A stretch of 64,000 nt of DNA from Nautilus pompilius (Eukaryota > Mollusca > Cephalopoda > Nautilida > Nautilidae). The DNA is taken from contig JACATO010001005.1 of NCBI GenBank assembly GCA_018389105.1, positions 186,001 through 250,000 on the forward strand, in the 5' to 3' direction. Positions 22,060 to 37,000 of this stretch are shown here, piece after piece (position 1 is the stretch's first letter; every line of letters begins with the position of its first letter). A program made the position numbers and the translations under genes. The notes under the pieces were generated by a model, which worked only from the letters and a program-made list of their open reading frames with translations, was not told where the DNA came from and did not search any database.

Positions 22060-25000
22060 GTGAGGGAAGGAGAGAAGCCGCCGAAGCTTCTAGAAACTCT
22101 GAGGCGAGTTACTCATCCTGTTCTTTTTCCTCCCAAGGGGGTGCGGAGGGGGTCTTAAACCAAGCAAAAACGTTATGAGAGGGACATGAGTTCAGAGTCG
22201 TCGTTGTGGGGGACGACTCCTGCTGCTGCTGCTGCTGTTGTTGTTGTTGTTAAGCGAGTTGGACGTCCAAATGCCGAGCCCTCCTCGTTACTGAGAGATG
22301 TTCGTCGAGCCGACAAGCGGCCCGGTCCCCCGACACCGTGGGCCCCAAGGACCCGGGAGGTCTCTCTCAAGTCGGGTGCTGCTGCTGCGGCGGTCCTACC
22401 CCCTTCCCCATCCCTGGTATTTTGCTAAGCTATTTATCATTTTTCTGTCCCCCCTCAACAGCTCACCCTAAGCCCCTCCTCCCCCCCGTATATATATCAA
22501 ATAATAATAATAATAATAATAAAAGAGATTGCCCAATTCTGATGAGTAACTTAGCGAGAGTGTGCCAGCTCCAAAGGGTGGACTTGGAGCCGGTCTACAG
22601 TTACAGTGCAACCTCACGTATCCGAACTTTCACACCTTTTTGTTCGGTTGTCAACGTTCTATTGTATTTTTTTTAATCAAGGGGGGAAATGATAATTACT
22701 TAATTTAAGTAATTTATTTAATTTAATATAATTTACTAAGAAATATTTTATCTGGTTTTTCATATCATCTTTGAAGTGCTTTAATCTACATTTCATTTTA
22801 GACTGTATTGTTCACGACACTCGCGTTCAAAATGTCTGACAAAAGTTTGAAAAGAAAACGCAATGTTCTGTCTCTAGACGACAAAGTGAAGATCTTGAAG
22901 AGACTCGACTCTGGTGCAGTAGCTGCACTGCACGTTTAGCTGAAGGATATGGTGTTGGGCAATCTACTATCACCGACATCGAAGAATGGACAGAGACCTT
23001 GATGCTTGCCAACAGCTCACTGATCAGGAGATCATACACAGTGTGACAGGTGACCCTTCGTCTGAATCAGACTCTGATGATGAACCATCTCCTGATAACG
23101 CTAATCCCGTACCATCCAATGCTGAGGCTGCAGACATCACGGACAAAGCATTGTGTTGGTCAGAGGCAGACAATGACGCTGAGCCCGTGCACTTAAGCAT
23201 TCTACGATTACTACGCGAGAAGGCAGCAGGAAAAATATTGTCTAATCTTAAACCACAATCAAGACATTTTTTAAGCCTGTGTAATAATTAGTATTTTTGT
23301 ACGTGTATTTTTTAAATTTTGTTTTCATAATAAATCATTTTTAAACATTTATTGGGTTTTTATTAAACATCTTGCACTTCATCAAATTACATCATTAACC
23401 TTACAGTATTATGTCAAGCAAGACTCATTGATCATGTGACCATAATTTTTGCAGCCAGACAAAATGGAGGTTAACAAAGACGCACATGCAAACATTTTCA
23501 CTCAAATTACATTGAAAATCTACAGTAATTAAGTAATACAGTACTTCACTTTGGGTTAGAAAGGCATTGTTTTGAAACAGTTTACACAAGTGACATTTAA
23601 CATGCATAGCATCTATTGTTCGGATAGGGTGTCAATTGGATGTTCGAATTTGACCCTTGGCATGCTCACAGCAACACCTGCATTTGGTTTTTTTTCATGT
23701 ATCTGAACACTCACGTATCCAAACAAATAGCTTGCTCCGGGCTTGTTCGGATACTTGAGGTTGCACTGTACGTGTATGTGTATGCTCCAAACATGCAGAA
23801 TTTTCTTGGAAAATAAAGTCCTTTCGCAACAACTGATGTTTGAACGAAGGATGTCTTCATAAGTGAGTTTTGTTGTTTCTCTCTCTCTCTCATTTGGCTG
23901 CAACTTTGTAGAGATTTACATATGTTGTTTTTAAAATTTTAACTAAGCCCTGTAGGTATCACGACTGACTGAATGATGAACATTTGAAGTTTTAATGGTG
24001 AGTTCAGGTCTCTTACAAAATCATTTGCCACCTAGAACACGGAAATTAGTGGATGCTTGTTACAGACGTTTTAACATGGAATATCTATTGGAGGAATTTC
24101 TTATGGTCATTTAGAACAGTGGTGGTTGTGGCTTGACTATATTACTTGGGGAAAGGGAGTCAAAATGAGACACCCAGAGTCTCAGGTGCTCAATTAATTA
24201 TTCATTTATAACTTTTTTTTAAGAACAAAAGCATAACAAATTTCTAGAACTTAATGCGATTCTTTTCTTTTTTTATAAGAAATATTAAAGCAGCAGTGTA
24301 CAGAAACAAGGAGAGCCATTTCTATCCAAAACTAAACATTAATGCTTGATTTATTTAGTTATTTTTTCTCTTAGTTAATGTTAAACTTGGTTTGTCATTT
24401 TTAAATTGATGCTATAAAGACTGGGAATAAATTTTTCTGATTCACAAGACAAGTAAACTCAAGTCTCCTGCATTTGGGTAACTGAGTTCTATGTAATCTT
24501 TTACAGGATGATGTGGTTATTTTGGTTAATAATACCAGAACTGTCAACACAAAATTGTTGTTCTTTACAGAAAGGGTCATCTGACAGGATAAGTAACTTA
24601 TTTAATAAGAATCCGAATGAAATAGAAATTTTAATATCAAAATACTCAAACGTTTTTGTCTTTAAATTTTTTCTAAAACAGAAATAGAATAAATACAACT
24701 TTCTTGAAAATGTTGATGCATTACTTTAGACAAAGAATGGTAGGTACTATTTGAAGGAAACAGATTTTTGTAGTGTGCAACATTCATTATCAATTTTGGC
24801 AAAGATTCCATTGTCTTTGTAGGCTTGAAACTGAACCAGATTTAGCTACTGGATGCTTAGATGCAGCTAAACGTTTTAAAAATATCTAAACAGAAAGAAA
24901 AAAAAATATTCAAAACTAAATTGATATTGTATGCTGATAGCTATTTAAGATGCTACATTTTGAATTTTGGCATAATACAGGCTCTAATAAATGAAGGGAG

Positions 25001-28000
25001 ATAACTGTCAGAAAAAAATGTGAATACTATGGTATTTTAAAATGTAATGCCCATTATAGTTATACACAAACATTTTGTAATCTGAAGTTAGAAAATATTC
25101 TAGGCATATATAATTAATTACATAGAGAAATTCTAAATACTACAAAAACAAAAAATTATAAAAGACGTTTAGTTAAGAAGAGTTGCTTCCCCTTATTAGT
25201 TGTATGTACCAAATCTGATATACATACCTATACTTGTGAGAAAAGGAAATGGTAATCTCCATGAAATAAATTTTTCACATTAACTTAATCTATGATGGTA
25301 GGTAAGCTCATAAAAGGACTTGCTTGCTAACAAAATCAATGTTAAGTCCACCTAGACTTTGGAAAAATTGATTTTAATCAAACTAGTAATGGTATAAAAT
25401 AAAAAAAAACTAAACTGGGTTGAATATAGTCAGGTCCATGGCCTTTTATGATTTTCAATAGCATGTGAGAGCTGCTGGTTTAACCATCAAACTGGATGAC
25501 AAAATCCACTGACAAAACAATTTTATTAAGTGGTGGAATAAATACTCTGAAACTATTGAACTTTTCAATTGGATTGGAAAAAAACTTATTTGCTGTTTTT
25601 TAACTATGCAGGATCAGTGCTTTGTAAGTTAATACTATCAGCCATCTTTCCACTCACGTACCATTGGTATCGTATATTCCTTTGATCAAAACAGTTATAA
25701 CTAATACCAGGAGTACACAAAATACAGTACTGGAATGGATTAACTCAATCCAAATTCAAGTAAAGTTTTTTCACTTAATCATTGACATACTTTTTGTTTT
25801 TATTTTTTTGTAAAATTGTGCTATATGTTTTTGTGCCTTGTGAAGCAGCCATTTCCTTTTGTTTTTGTGGTTTTAAAAATGGAATGTTACTTATGTGCAA
25901 CCTGTATTTTAATTTCATAAGCTTTTGATTGATTTTTATATAATATATCCATATATATTTGCAAAGAATCTTGGTATAATATAATGACAAAAACCACAAT
26001 GTGTAAGATACTAAGCCCATGTGAATGCCATTAACTTAATCTGAGCCAGGGGGCTAAATCACAGACATTTCAGAAATCTGCTGAATGATATGGAGTGCGA
26101 ATATTCAGATGTACTGTATCATAGCAGTGTAAGTTGGTTAAGCCTGGGAAATGTTTTGAGAAGAGTGTGGAATCTGAGAAGAAATTTTGCTCTTTCTTGA
26201 AATGAACATTAGTTGTGAATTTCTAAGTAACATGAAAGAATGGGTGTGCGATTTAGCATTCACATGACATTTTCGACAAATTGAATGAACTGAACATTAA
26301 GATAATTGTATTTTTGTGTGAAAATAACTTTTATTAAATTTATTATTTAGTTTTTATGTCGAATGCGGCCTGCCAGAGACCTTATGGGTGTCCATGTGGC
26401 CCTCGGGGAGAAACGTTTTCCCACCCCTGCTCTAAATGATGTCACTCAAAGAATCAGCTTCCAGTTTTGGCAACTTGAAGAGGAAAACAAAAGATCTTTA
26501 AAACAACTATCTATCTACCTTTATATTAAATTAACATAAGGTACAACAAAAGGTAATTAGATTTCACGTTTAATTTTATTACTTGTGTAGAATTTACTTG
26601 ACCCCATACTACTGAATTTCTGATGATTGCATTACCAGAATGTCTCCACTATTCCTTATTGGAGAAACTGATGATTATCTTGTTATTTTAAGTCTCTCTC
26701 TTGTTCGCAAACATTCCATTGTTGGAATGTAAATATTGCTTCCCCTATTAGGCTTGTGGCTGTTTATTTCTGTGGTTAGTCAAAATTTGCTTGCAGCACA
26801 ACTTTGTATTATTAACTCTCTTGCTGCTGCGAACACTTGTCACAGCAAACTGTTCAGTTTCTGTTAGTTATCCTTGCCAATAGTCAGCTTCCTGAACTGA
26901 TTATTTTTAGATCCTGCACTTAAATCAATTCACACAGTACCTGTTGTCTGTGTTAACAAAGTATTGGAACAGGAACAACTCCCAAGGCTACAGTTGAGTT
27001 TACATTTTACCCTGGCTTTTTGCTTTTTATAAACTCTTACCTAACAAAATATTTCTGCCTTGGAGAACATATTGTGTCCTCATCACAGCTAGTTTTATAC
27101 ACTACTTTTATCTATTTTTTTTCCCTCTTTTTATGGTTGACTTGAGCTTCAGTATTTGGTTAGTAGAAGTGGAGTAACCATGTGAAAGAGAAACCAAAGC
27201 CCACATGAGTACCTGTGTTTCTGACTGTTCTCCAACTACTGTAAAGTTACTTCCTTGTCATAGGTAGTCCTTTGTTAATGTTGAGATAGGGAGTTTTCTT
27301 TTTTACTATTGCATCATAACCCTTACTTCAATGTAAAGCCTCATTTGAGGTTCATCTTATCTTTTATGGCAGAGTATGTGAGATGAATTATTCGCTTGAG
27401 AATGGTTTGTTATAAAATTCTTTTCTATAAATTTGTTTCACTCTTAGCTGATTAATCTTCATGTGTATGAACTATTATTATTACTGTGAGTATGCCATTG
27501 TGTGATGATTTTTTATCAGACTTTCTAAAGTCTTTAATAAATATAATCAGAGGAATCTGGCTTTCAGCAGTATCTAGACCGTTTTAGGAGATTCACTTAA
27601 CAGTTGCCCACTTAATATTTTCACAAATTACTTTAAATCAACTTTCCTTTTTATATTGCTTCAAATTTTAATTTTTAAAAATTTTTTATTTTTGTATTAT
27701 GTCATTCATCAGACTTTTAGTAAATAGGTAAACTTAATCTGTCATCATTATTCAAGCAGCATTCTATTCACCATATTTTTTAGAAATCCCTTGTTTTATT
27801 ATATTATTCTTGAGTCCAAATGACCATGACTGGAAAGTACTACTTTATAATTTTATGAAAAAAAATATATTACTAAACAAACACATTGCATTATAAAGCC
27901 ATATGTTTAACATTTCTTAGTAATGCAGTGATGAATCCTTAAATTCCATTTTCATTGAGACAGTATGTGCTTCTATTTGCCAAAGCTTAGATAGAACACA

Positions 28001-31000
28001 TGTTAATCTTTTGAGAGTCTATTCCATGTTCCCATACTTTGTGGAGGCTTTCTGATTCAAAAACGTGACAAACTTGATCGCTACCCTGACATTTCAATAA
28101 ATACATACAATTGCTTCATCTGAAAACGTTAACTGTGATAAAAATGTAGGTGATTGTGCTTTTTTCCTCAGAAATCTATGCTGGCAGCAGAATAATCCTC
28201 TAGAACAAGTGCCGAACAACTTGGATTTTATAGGTACATTAATGTAGTTTCGCTCTCAAAAATATATGATCTGTTTAAAGGGAGCATTCAGTTCTTGAGA
28301 AGCACGTCTCTGATTTTTACAGGCTTCTGGAAAACATTCCTTTAACAGCTACAATGTTCCCCTGACTGGTGTTTTATCCACCAGAGCATTTTCTATCATT
28401 AATTAATGCTGCTGCTTTCAACTTCTGCATTCAACATCAGATGGACTTGTTGGACAGTGATTATATTGTAATGTGTCCTAAACCATTGTTTCAGTGCAGC
28501 AACCAACTTTAATTAAACAAGCTGCAGAGTGCCATTAATCTTCTCATCAGGAGTCACTGTTTAATTTCATAACATTTTGAGCAACAAAATGAGTGAATGA
28601 GAGGACTCTGGGGTTATGGCTACAGTTTATTTTTTTTATGTTGGTAAATAGCATGCACCGAAGCTTTCAAAGATTTGGTAATATATTAACTAGTTTAGCC
28701 AGAATGTATGCAATTTTTTGCATGAATAGAATAGTAGAGTTTTTTTTGTTTTTTTTTTTTAAAAAAAGAGTCCTCAACTACCTCATAAGTTGTACAAAGG
28801 TAGATAAGGCTTTTTTGTCTTTTGGTGCTGTCAGAAGTTTTACTAGATCCTTCAAATTAAGGATTTTGAAATCCCTTTCATATTTACCAAAGAAAATAAT
28901 TTTATGATCAGTCTTGCTAACCTTTTAAAATTCTCTGCCCTAGTCATATAAAGGAGTAGTAATCTTCAGTTTAGAACAATTTTCAATTGAAGTTTGAATG
29001 TTTGATGACTGAAATTCTATTAGTTTGTTGAAAGTTTCTTGTCTTATTGACTTATTTGTGTTTGTTTTTTTACTTAAACATACTGATTTCTTAATAGAAC
29101 ACGTTTTGGTGTAAGGTCATTAAAGGATTTTCAACTAATTAAAGTTCATAAACAACATCATTGTATTTCCAGTTATAGTCTTTTAAATAATGCCAGACCT
29201 TAAACAGTCCTTTCTTTTTTTATATTTTAACCAGGTTATCTTATTTCATTACCAGTGATGCTTTTTAAATGTTAGATCATCAAAATTTCTAGATACTTGT
29301 ATATCTTTTTCTTTATTTGGTTTTGATATAAAATGATATTTAGTTTTTATTCTAAATTAATTGTGTAGAGACCATCTCAAATATTTCTTGTGGTTTATGT
29401 CTGAAAGGTACTTAGCCCTTTTTTTTGTTGCTGTTTTAATCTGTTGATTATGGATAACTCAAACTTTTAAAATAGTTACCTTGAAATGAAGAATAAGAAG
29501 AAAAGAAACTTAAACCAAGTGACCTTTGTTCATTTGTTTGATTTTATTTTCTTCCAAAAACGAAATAACTGGTAGTATTTTATTAATTTAGTTGGGGGAG
29601 AAAAAACAAAACTTAAGGCAACAAAGTGGAACAGAATTTTTGGCGTCATTAGGTATAAATAGGCATTAAATATTTAATGAAAGATTCTTGAATTTCACAT
29701 TTGGAAGTAAATTGAGTTTAAGGCCAAAATCTTGACGTCATTCAAGTTAAATGTATCACTTCCATTTAGAGCTAATACAAGCTTTGTTGATTTCCATAGC
29801 AGAGGTCAGCTGTACATTAATGCAATCATTCCAACTGCCTATAAATTGCTATTCTATAGCTTAGGCTGTGTGTACAGACAAAAATGCAACGATGGAATGC
29901 TCCGAATGTCTGATTGAGGACAAACTGGCTTTAGAGAAGTAATTAAGTGACTGATGATGGACCATATCTTTTAGTAGGTCGGGAATCATTTGAGCAAACG
30001 TGAAGTAATTTAGCTCAGTTCAGCTACAAGGAAGATAATTGCCAATCCACATGACTGTTGCTCAGTTATTCCACACATTAACTAAAAAAGAAACTTTCTG
30101 ATAATTAATGTCAATAAACAGACAGTTGAGTTCAGCAGAATGATTTTTCATGTAAGCTTTCATTTTTTCTTAATAAAAAATTTTTTCTCTTCATAGAATT
30201 TTCAAATAATTCAATAATGTTATTTTTTCTTTGTTTTGTTGGTTCACCACCTGTTATATGAACAAAGAAATGGTATATACTGTGTAACAAAGAGGTAGAG
30301 AAAAAAAGTCAGTCATCACTTTTCTTTACCAGAAAAAAAAAGTGTAATGTACAGTAATGGAAATAACCATAGAAAAAACCACAGGATATGCATTATTTCA
30401 AAAATAGACAAAAACTCAAATGAATATGTTGTACAGCTGCTTAGTTCTTGGTATGTAAGCTCTATGCTTTATACAGAGCAACACACTTTGTTTTCATGGG
30501 TTATGAATGCCTGACTATGGAATGTTCTAAATAATCTTATAGCACTTTGGACAATTCATCCAAAGTGTTTGGTTGTCGTTTGATTGTCACAGTTGATGTA
30601 TCACCCAACATAGTCCCAGTGAAGTTCATATCAGGATTTTATGCAGGCCAAGGCATCTTTGTGAGTGATCCATCAGCCTCTTTCCAGATAGTTTTTCGGT
30701 ACATTAACTGCATTCTCTGAGGTCATTGTCATGTTGGAAAATTAATCTCTGCACATGAGATGCCATCCTGATGGAATAACATGATGAGTGAGAACCTACT
30801 TGTGAGCAGTCAGTATACCTTTGATTTATATACAAAGATCTTTACTGGCTCATTGTCTATCATGTAGAGAACAAATGCTGTGGTACTTAACATTACTTTT
30901 GGGGGAGCTTAGGCTTCCTTTCTCAATGTGTCAACAGAACCAGTTTCGTCTAACCTCTTCAGATTCTTGCATACAGCTCTTTTTAACGTATGAAATCATG

Positions 31001-34000
31001 CTTCACACTAGCTAAGACTGACTTGTCCTGTACATTGTCTTCTCAGGAGCCATAGTATTCATTGAACTACAATGATATCAACACTTTTGCTTTTAAGAAC
31101 CTACTGCAAATGTAGTACCTTCTGATTGCTTGCTTGACAACAATCACAGCATCCCATATCGACACATGACTGCAGTATGGAGTGTTTCATTTTTACACTT
31201 GAGTTGCAATTTTATCACAATTATTTGCATTTTATAAGCAGATTTCCCTTTGTTACTGTACTTATTCCAAATACTAATATATATATATATATAATGAATG
31301 AAGACAAACATTTGGAGGAAAAGGACAAAAAAAAGAAAGAAAAGTTTCTGCTAAGCTCCAGTGGCTCCACCTACATTTTAACACTGATAAAGGTTTCAAT
31401 AAATGACATCATTTGTGATTTTACTAGAATGATTTGTTAAGACTGGTTTAAACCTGATGCACATGATGTGGCACATTCTTGGTAGTTTGCCCCTCTTAAA
31501 TAGTTTTATTATTTGGTGCACTCTAACTTTCAGAGACCTCCAGAAGAAAGAAAAGCTGTATCCAGTGATGACGAGATGGCAGAGTCATTTATTGATGAAA
31601 TTGCAACAAATGGTTGCTCCATGCCCCAGTGGTCAGTTAAAAGGATTCTGTAGATGATGGAGTTGGTAGAGCAGCAGAAGGCCTTGGGTTAAGGAAAAGT
31701 TGTTATGTGCAGCATTGCTGGGAAATACAAAAAAAGAAATTGGTTGGTGTCAGGAAGGAAAAACAGAAACTAACAGAGCAGCAGGAAAGAAAAAGAAATG
31801 GCTTTGGTTGAAAAATGAGAGAGAAAAGCCTGAGGACAGAGAGAGATTGCGAGGTGTTCAGAATGTTGTCAAAACTGGAGAGAGAAAGGAAGAGAAGTCC
31901 TGAGTCAGAATAAGATGATGAAAGAAAAGAGTGGCATTATCATCATCAGAAGCTGAAAGTTTCACTAAATGTTCAAGAAAAACTATACAGGGATACAACT
32001 GACTGACAGAAAACACTGATGACTGACTGGCCAGGTAAATGTTGAAATATTCCCAAAGCAACAAAGATTGCAAGAGGAAGCAAAACAAAGTGCTTCAGTG
32101 GAATGGTGTGAGGGAACATGGATAATGAGGCAAATGATGAGGTCAAAAAGAACCTGAATAATAAAAAGAAACAACAAGAAGACAACCAGTGACCTAGAGT
32201 GGAGAAAGGGGAGACTCTTGAGACACCATCAATTAATTAGATTCACTCTCACCATCTGTATTGAAACATGCCATGGCTACAGTGGCACCAACATCAAAGA
32301 AAAAGGAAACAGGTAAAAGTAGGCATTTTAATTCTCTTTGTTTTGCCTTCAGTTAAAGTTTTTAGCTGTGACTTAAAACAACAATTAGAAGACATTAGAT
32401 ACTTTTTTCTTTAGTCTCTCTCACTTTAATGGAACTCAGTCTGCTATATAGCTTCACAATAATTTTGTTTGAGGACCTTGATTGTGTATTTATTCCCCTA
32501 AATTGGCTGGATTTAGAGAAAAGCGAGATAGTGCAGGAATAACGTTATTTGCTACCTTGAGGGATCAGTCAGTATTTAGTTGGTAGTTTTGGTTTTCCTC
32601 CATAGCAGATTCACCACCTTCCCAGAACAGTAAGGAAGATGGCTGCTGATAACAGCTGGTGGAAACTGTAAACCCTTTTCTTTGTTGTATCTGAACAAAA
32701 ATGTGAGTTGAAAAGTTCTATTGAGATTACTGAATATGAAGGGGGCTTGGAAAGTCTCAGGCAGGCAGGCGTACTAAGATGGTTTGAATTGTACAGAACA
32801 GATGCTATATTCAGAAAATTGAAGAACCATTACCGCAATTAGAAAAAAATTGTACTAATTGAGTCCTAATTAACATTAGCTATAAAATTACTTCAGTCAT
32901 CTATCTTGGAAAACACCAAACTTGGCCATATGGAAAATAAAAGTTAAAATACTTCCTGCTTTCTACTGGGAAACAAAAAAAAATCTTCACTTACTGAAGT
33001 TGGTCAATCTGATTCTAATTACCTTTATCAGTTGTACTGTGTGAAAGCTGAAACTGTGGCTTGTTTCACTTGGATATATATTTTATTTCTCACCTGGTTT
33101 GAGCAAAATAAGTTTTAATGATGAACCTGTACACAAGATCAGGAAGAAAATGAATGCTAAATTCTTGTCAGTTCTTAAGAAGCCTATGTTTTGTGTTTTT
33201 TTTAATTTTTATTTTCAATATTACAGTTGTTAAATAGTTCAGATATAAGTAGTCTGTTAGCATGTGTTCTGAAAAACGTTTTGTGCTGCATAGTACTCAA
33301 AGCCAGCTCCCTACCACGTGGATTAATACGTTAGCAACCTTGTAGTCAACAGGGTGGGCTAATTTTCATCATCTCTCTTTTTTGATGGATATAAAAGTTT
33401 GGGCTCGAGTCCTTAGGTTTCTGGTAAGAAACAAAACTTTTGCCCTGATAATTTTATCACTAGCATTTTTGTAGTGTTTGTTTTGAATTCTTCTTCATTA
33501 AATTCTAGCTCGTGATTGTGGAGAAGGAAGGCGAATTTGCCACATTTAGTAACCAGGCATGCTCTGCTGCCTTGCTGTTATTAAGTCATGTGCGAACATC
33601 CTGCTTGAATTTACATGGTAAAGTATAAATAACATGATCCAGACTCATCTTTGTCCCATAAGTATTTTTCCCCAGACTGATTAGCATGATGGCATTATTT
33701 ACTACTGAAATCTGCATCTTCTTACTATCATCTTTTGTGTGCTGTTCAACTTTAAATAGTAAGTCTGTTGAACTTGAATAGTGAGTTTTTATTTCATCTG
33801 TTTATTGTCTCAGGTTGTATTTCCTCCATCGTTAACTCGTTTGTTGTTTTATTTCCAGGTGTTTGTGGACTAACAAAATAGTAAATTATTACATAATAAT
33901 TTAAAGTATCGATATTGTTATATAATGAATATCCTTATGCAGCTATAAGAATTTAAAAAGTAAAGTGAGTGTTGAATATATACAAAATTAAAGAAAATAA

Positions 34001-37000
34001 TGAGGATTTATGAGTATTTTTTCTGTAGTTAGGAAAATGAATGAAGAAAACGTTTTAAGGAGGGGTTTATAAGAATTCTGGATATATTTGGTTAAAAGCA
34101 TCCCTTATGGAATCATAGACAGGAAGAGACAAAGGTAAGGGAGAGGAGATGGACTGATAGAAAGAAAATATTTCAAATGTTTCTAATTAAACATTTAAGG
34201 TCAGAATTGTCAAGTCTGTGTTGGTGATGTTAAAGTAATCCTAATCTGTATTTTAAAATATGATAAATGCAGATAGGAGCGAAGTTTAGAAATTATAAAG
34301 TGTGTGTGAGAGAGAGAGAGAGACGGTTTACAGTTGTAGACACCTTTGTTACCGATTTGCCACATCGAAGGACGAAGTACTTTAAAGCTTTGATTGATTA
34401 AATAAAGGTTCAGATGATAGATTCACAGGTAACTGACTTATGGGCCACCCTGTACACACATTATTTTTAAAATTTCCACGAGAAGGCTTTAGTAAACTGG
34501 TGGCAAATCAATTCCAAACATCCAAGACTACAAAGCAAATGCTGTTTTATTGTTGGATTTTTTCATTTTTTGTCAAAGCTAAATTATATAATGTGGTGGT
34601 TATTAGATGGGTCAGGCTCTTTGCTCCTGTGCACACCAGTAGTCATATTGTGTGAGTAGCTGTAGCATTTCAAATTTTGCATTAGCAACAGGCAGGCAGG
34701 CATTACTGGCTTCACTTGCAAGACTGGAGCACATTTCAATTGTGTGTAATAAGACACCTATATCTTTTACTTTTGAAAGATGGGTGGTCTGCTTTTATCA
34801 TTCTGTAGTATTTCTGATTACTGCAAGCAACAAGTGGTTTTCACTTGTCATCCATTCCTTGAATGTCAATCATTTGTTTATTTTGAAGGACGACTTGCCC
34901 CATTGCATATATCTGCTTCGTTTCTCCTCCTTGCCTACAGAACATCACCATCTCTTCCTGATCACAGATCCTGATTATAATCACATGCAAAAAGAGACTG
35001 TCAATCAGGAAGTATGGCTGACCGTGTCACATGTATTGCTTTATTTGGATGATAACAAAGAGCATGGCTAAAGTACAAACTCTGGGTGTTTAGACCCATG
35101 TGTTCCAAGTATCTGAACCCATTTTTTTTTAGGGTAGACCTATGTTTTAGAGTGAAATGTAAACTTTTTACAAAATAAAATCAAAACCTGTCATTGAGTT
35201 CTAATGGTATCTCTGTATCATTTACCCTTAGATTGCCGGTTGGTTTGCTAGTTCGATTGGACAGACATGAAATATCACTACTCACACATTGGTTTGGATC
35301 TATCAAAGGCAAAGTGTTTTCCCTATATATTTGATGGCAGCAGATTGTGAAGCCTACTCTTACCTCTCCTGAAAATGCCAGCTTTCTACCAGTAAACCTT
35401 TTCAAGTTTTGTTCATTGTAAATCTACATTGCAATAGTGGAATATAGTTATAGGTGAGAGAGGCAAACTTCAAGCATTGTGTTGGTCAGTTCAGAATCCA
35501 CCAACTTCGTTACATACACTTGGTTCTCCAGCCAATAAATATTGATCTTATCCGACCATTGTTTATATTGTTGACTCTGTGTCCTTTTGAGGCTTCAAAG
35601 ATTCTGTTAGCAATTTAAAATACTTAGAAGGTATGCATCCTCCTCCATAAGTACTTTTTAATTTACTGAGTTTTATGTAGGAGGGATACCAAAAGGATGG
35701 AAATGTTTTAAAGAGGATGAGTCAATTTTTTATGGTTTATTAGTCTGTCTGCCTTTGATACATTTTTACAAAAGTTTTAAAATAATTGCAGTGTACAGTA
35801 CCAGTTAATTATTAACACCTGAAGAATAGTCACTAAAATTTCATAAAGTTAAGATTTTTTTGAATGAACAACAATTTTAGATTTTACTCAGAATTTGCAC
35901 AAGTTTTAAAATTGTATTCTCATTAGTTTTAATTCAGGCTACAATGATGTCCAGTCTTTCTTCATAAAAACAAAATCTTTTGATATATGGATCCGTTTTG
36001 AAATACTTTACAGATCTAATCAGGAGAATTTTCTCCCACCTCTCACTGTCTGCCATCTTTAATGTTGTCACATTTGGTGATTATTTGAGAAGCTCAGGTA
36101 TTGTTCATTATGGTACAGATGGAAACTTTATTACTTTTATAGGCAAGAAATTAAATGTTAAAATAAGTTAACATGGCCAACTTCCTGAAAACCAATTACT
36201 GTGGTGTTATTTATTATTAGATGCTTGAGTAAAAGATAACTATGATGATTATTTGTTTGTTTTTTTGTTTTTTACAGATTCACAGGTTCCAGTGATTAAA
36301 GTTGGCAAGAATCCATTCATTGGAAGTCAGACTGTCATAACCTGCTCCAGTTCTGGAGCTGCTAGTTTATTTGAGATGATAATAATGAAAGATGGCAAAA
36401 TTTTACTTGTAAAGGATACTTATGGTACATCATTTGTAAATGAGACTTTAAAACACAGAGTGAACGCGACTGGTGATATAAAGGAACGGGAAGGCAACAT
36501 ATCACTGACAGTTAAGAAAGTCCATTGTGACGATACTGGAAACTATACCTGTGTAGTACATACAGAAGGTGGGTTTGTTTATTCTGAAGCAGTACCTCTG
36601 ATAGCTGCAGGTAAGACTGAGAAATTCTTGTAACTGAGATTAATTTTTTAAATTACTATTTACTGTGCTTGCTTTAGCCTGAATGTTAGTAGGAAGAGAG
36701 ATTATATAAAAAAAACTAATCTTAATTCATTTGAAGATGGGACTAAAGAATTGAGAAAAAACAAACAAACAAACAAATTTACATCTCAAAATATGATAAA
36801 TGGATGGGAGTCTGACAGACCACCTGATATTTTATCTCCACCAGCAGTTGTGGATTAGGTTGATTGTTGACTTTTGTGATATATATTATGTCCAGTCTTG
36901 ATGATAGTGTTACTGTGATATTTCTGGTTTTGTATTCAAGGTGAGTGTTAAAATCATCTGTTTTACTGTGTAAGTTGATCGATCAGTTATCTGCCAGATG

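Noticed and set aside
24117-26433. A complete hAT element spanning both ends
   Set aside because: The supposed left end is only loosely similar to the right end and the flanking 8-mers are not direct repeats; only the right end was annotated.
34652-35071. A 139-codon plus-strand frame upstream of the Ig exons
   Set aside because: It has no signal-peptide or domain character and no suitable splice borders; the exon at 33676-33758 explains the signal peptide better.
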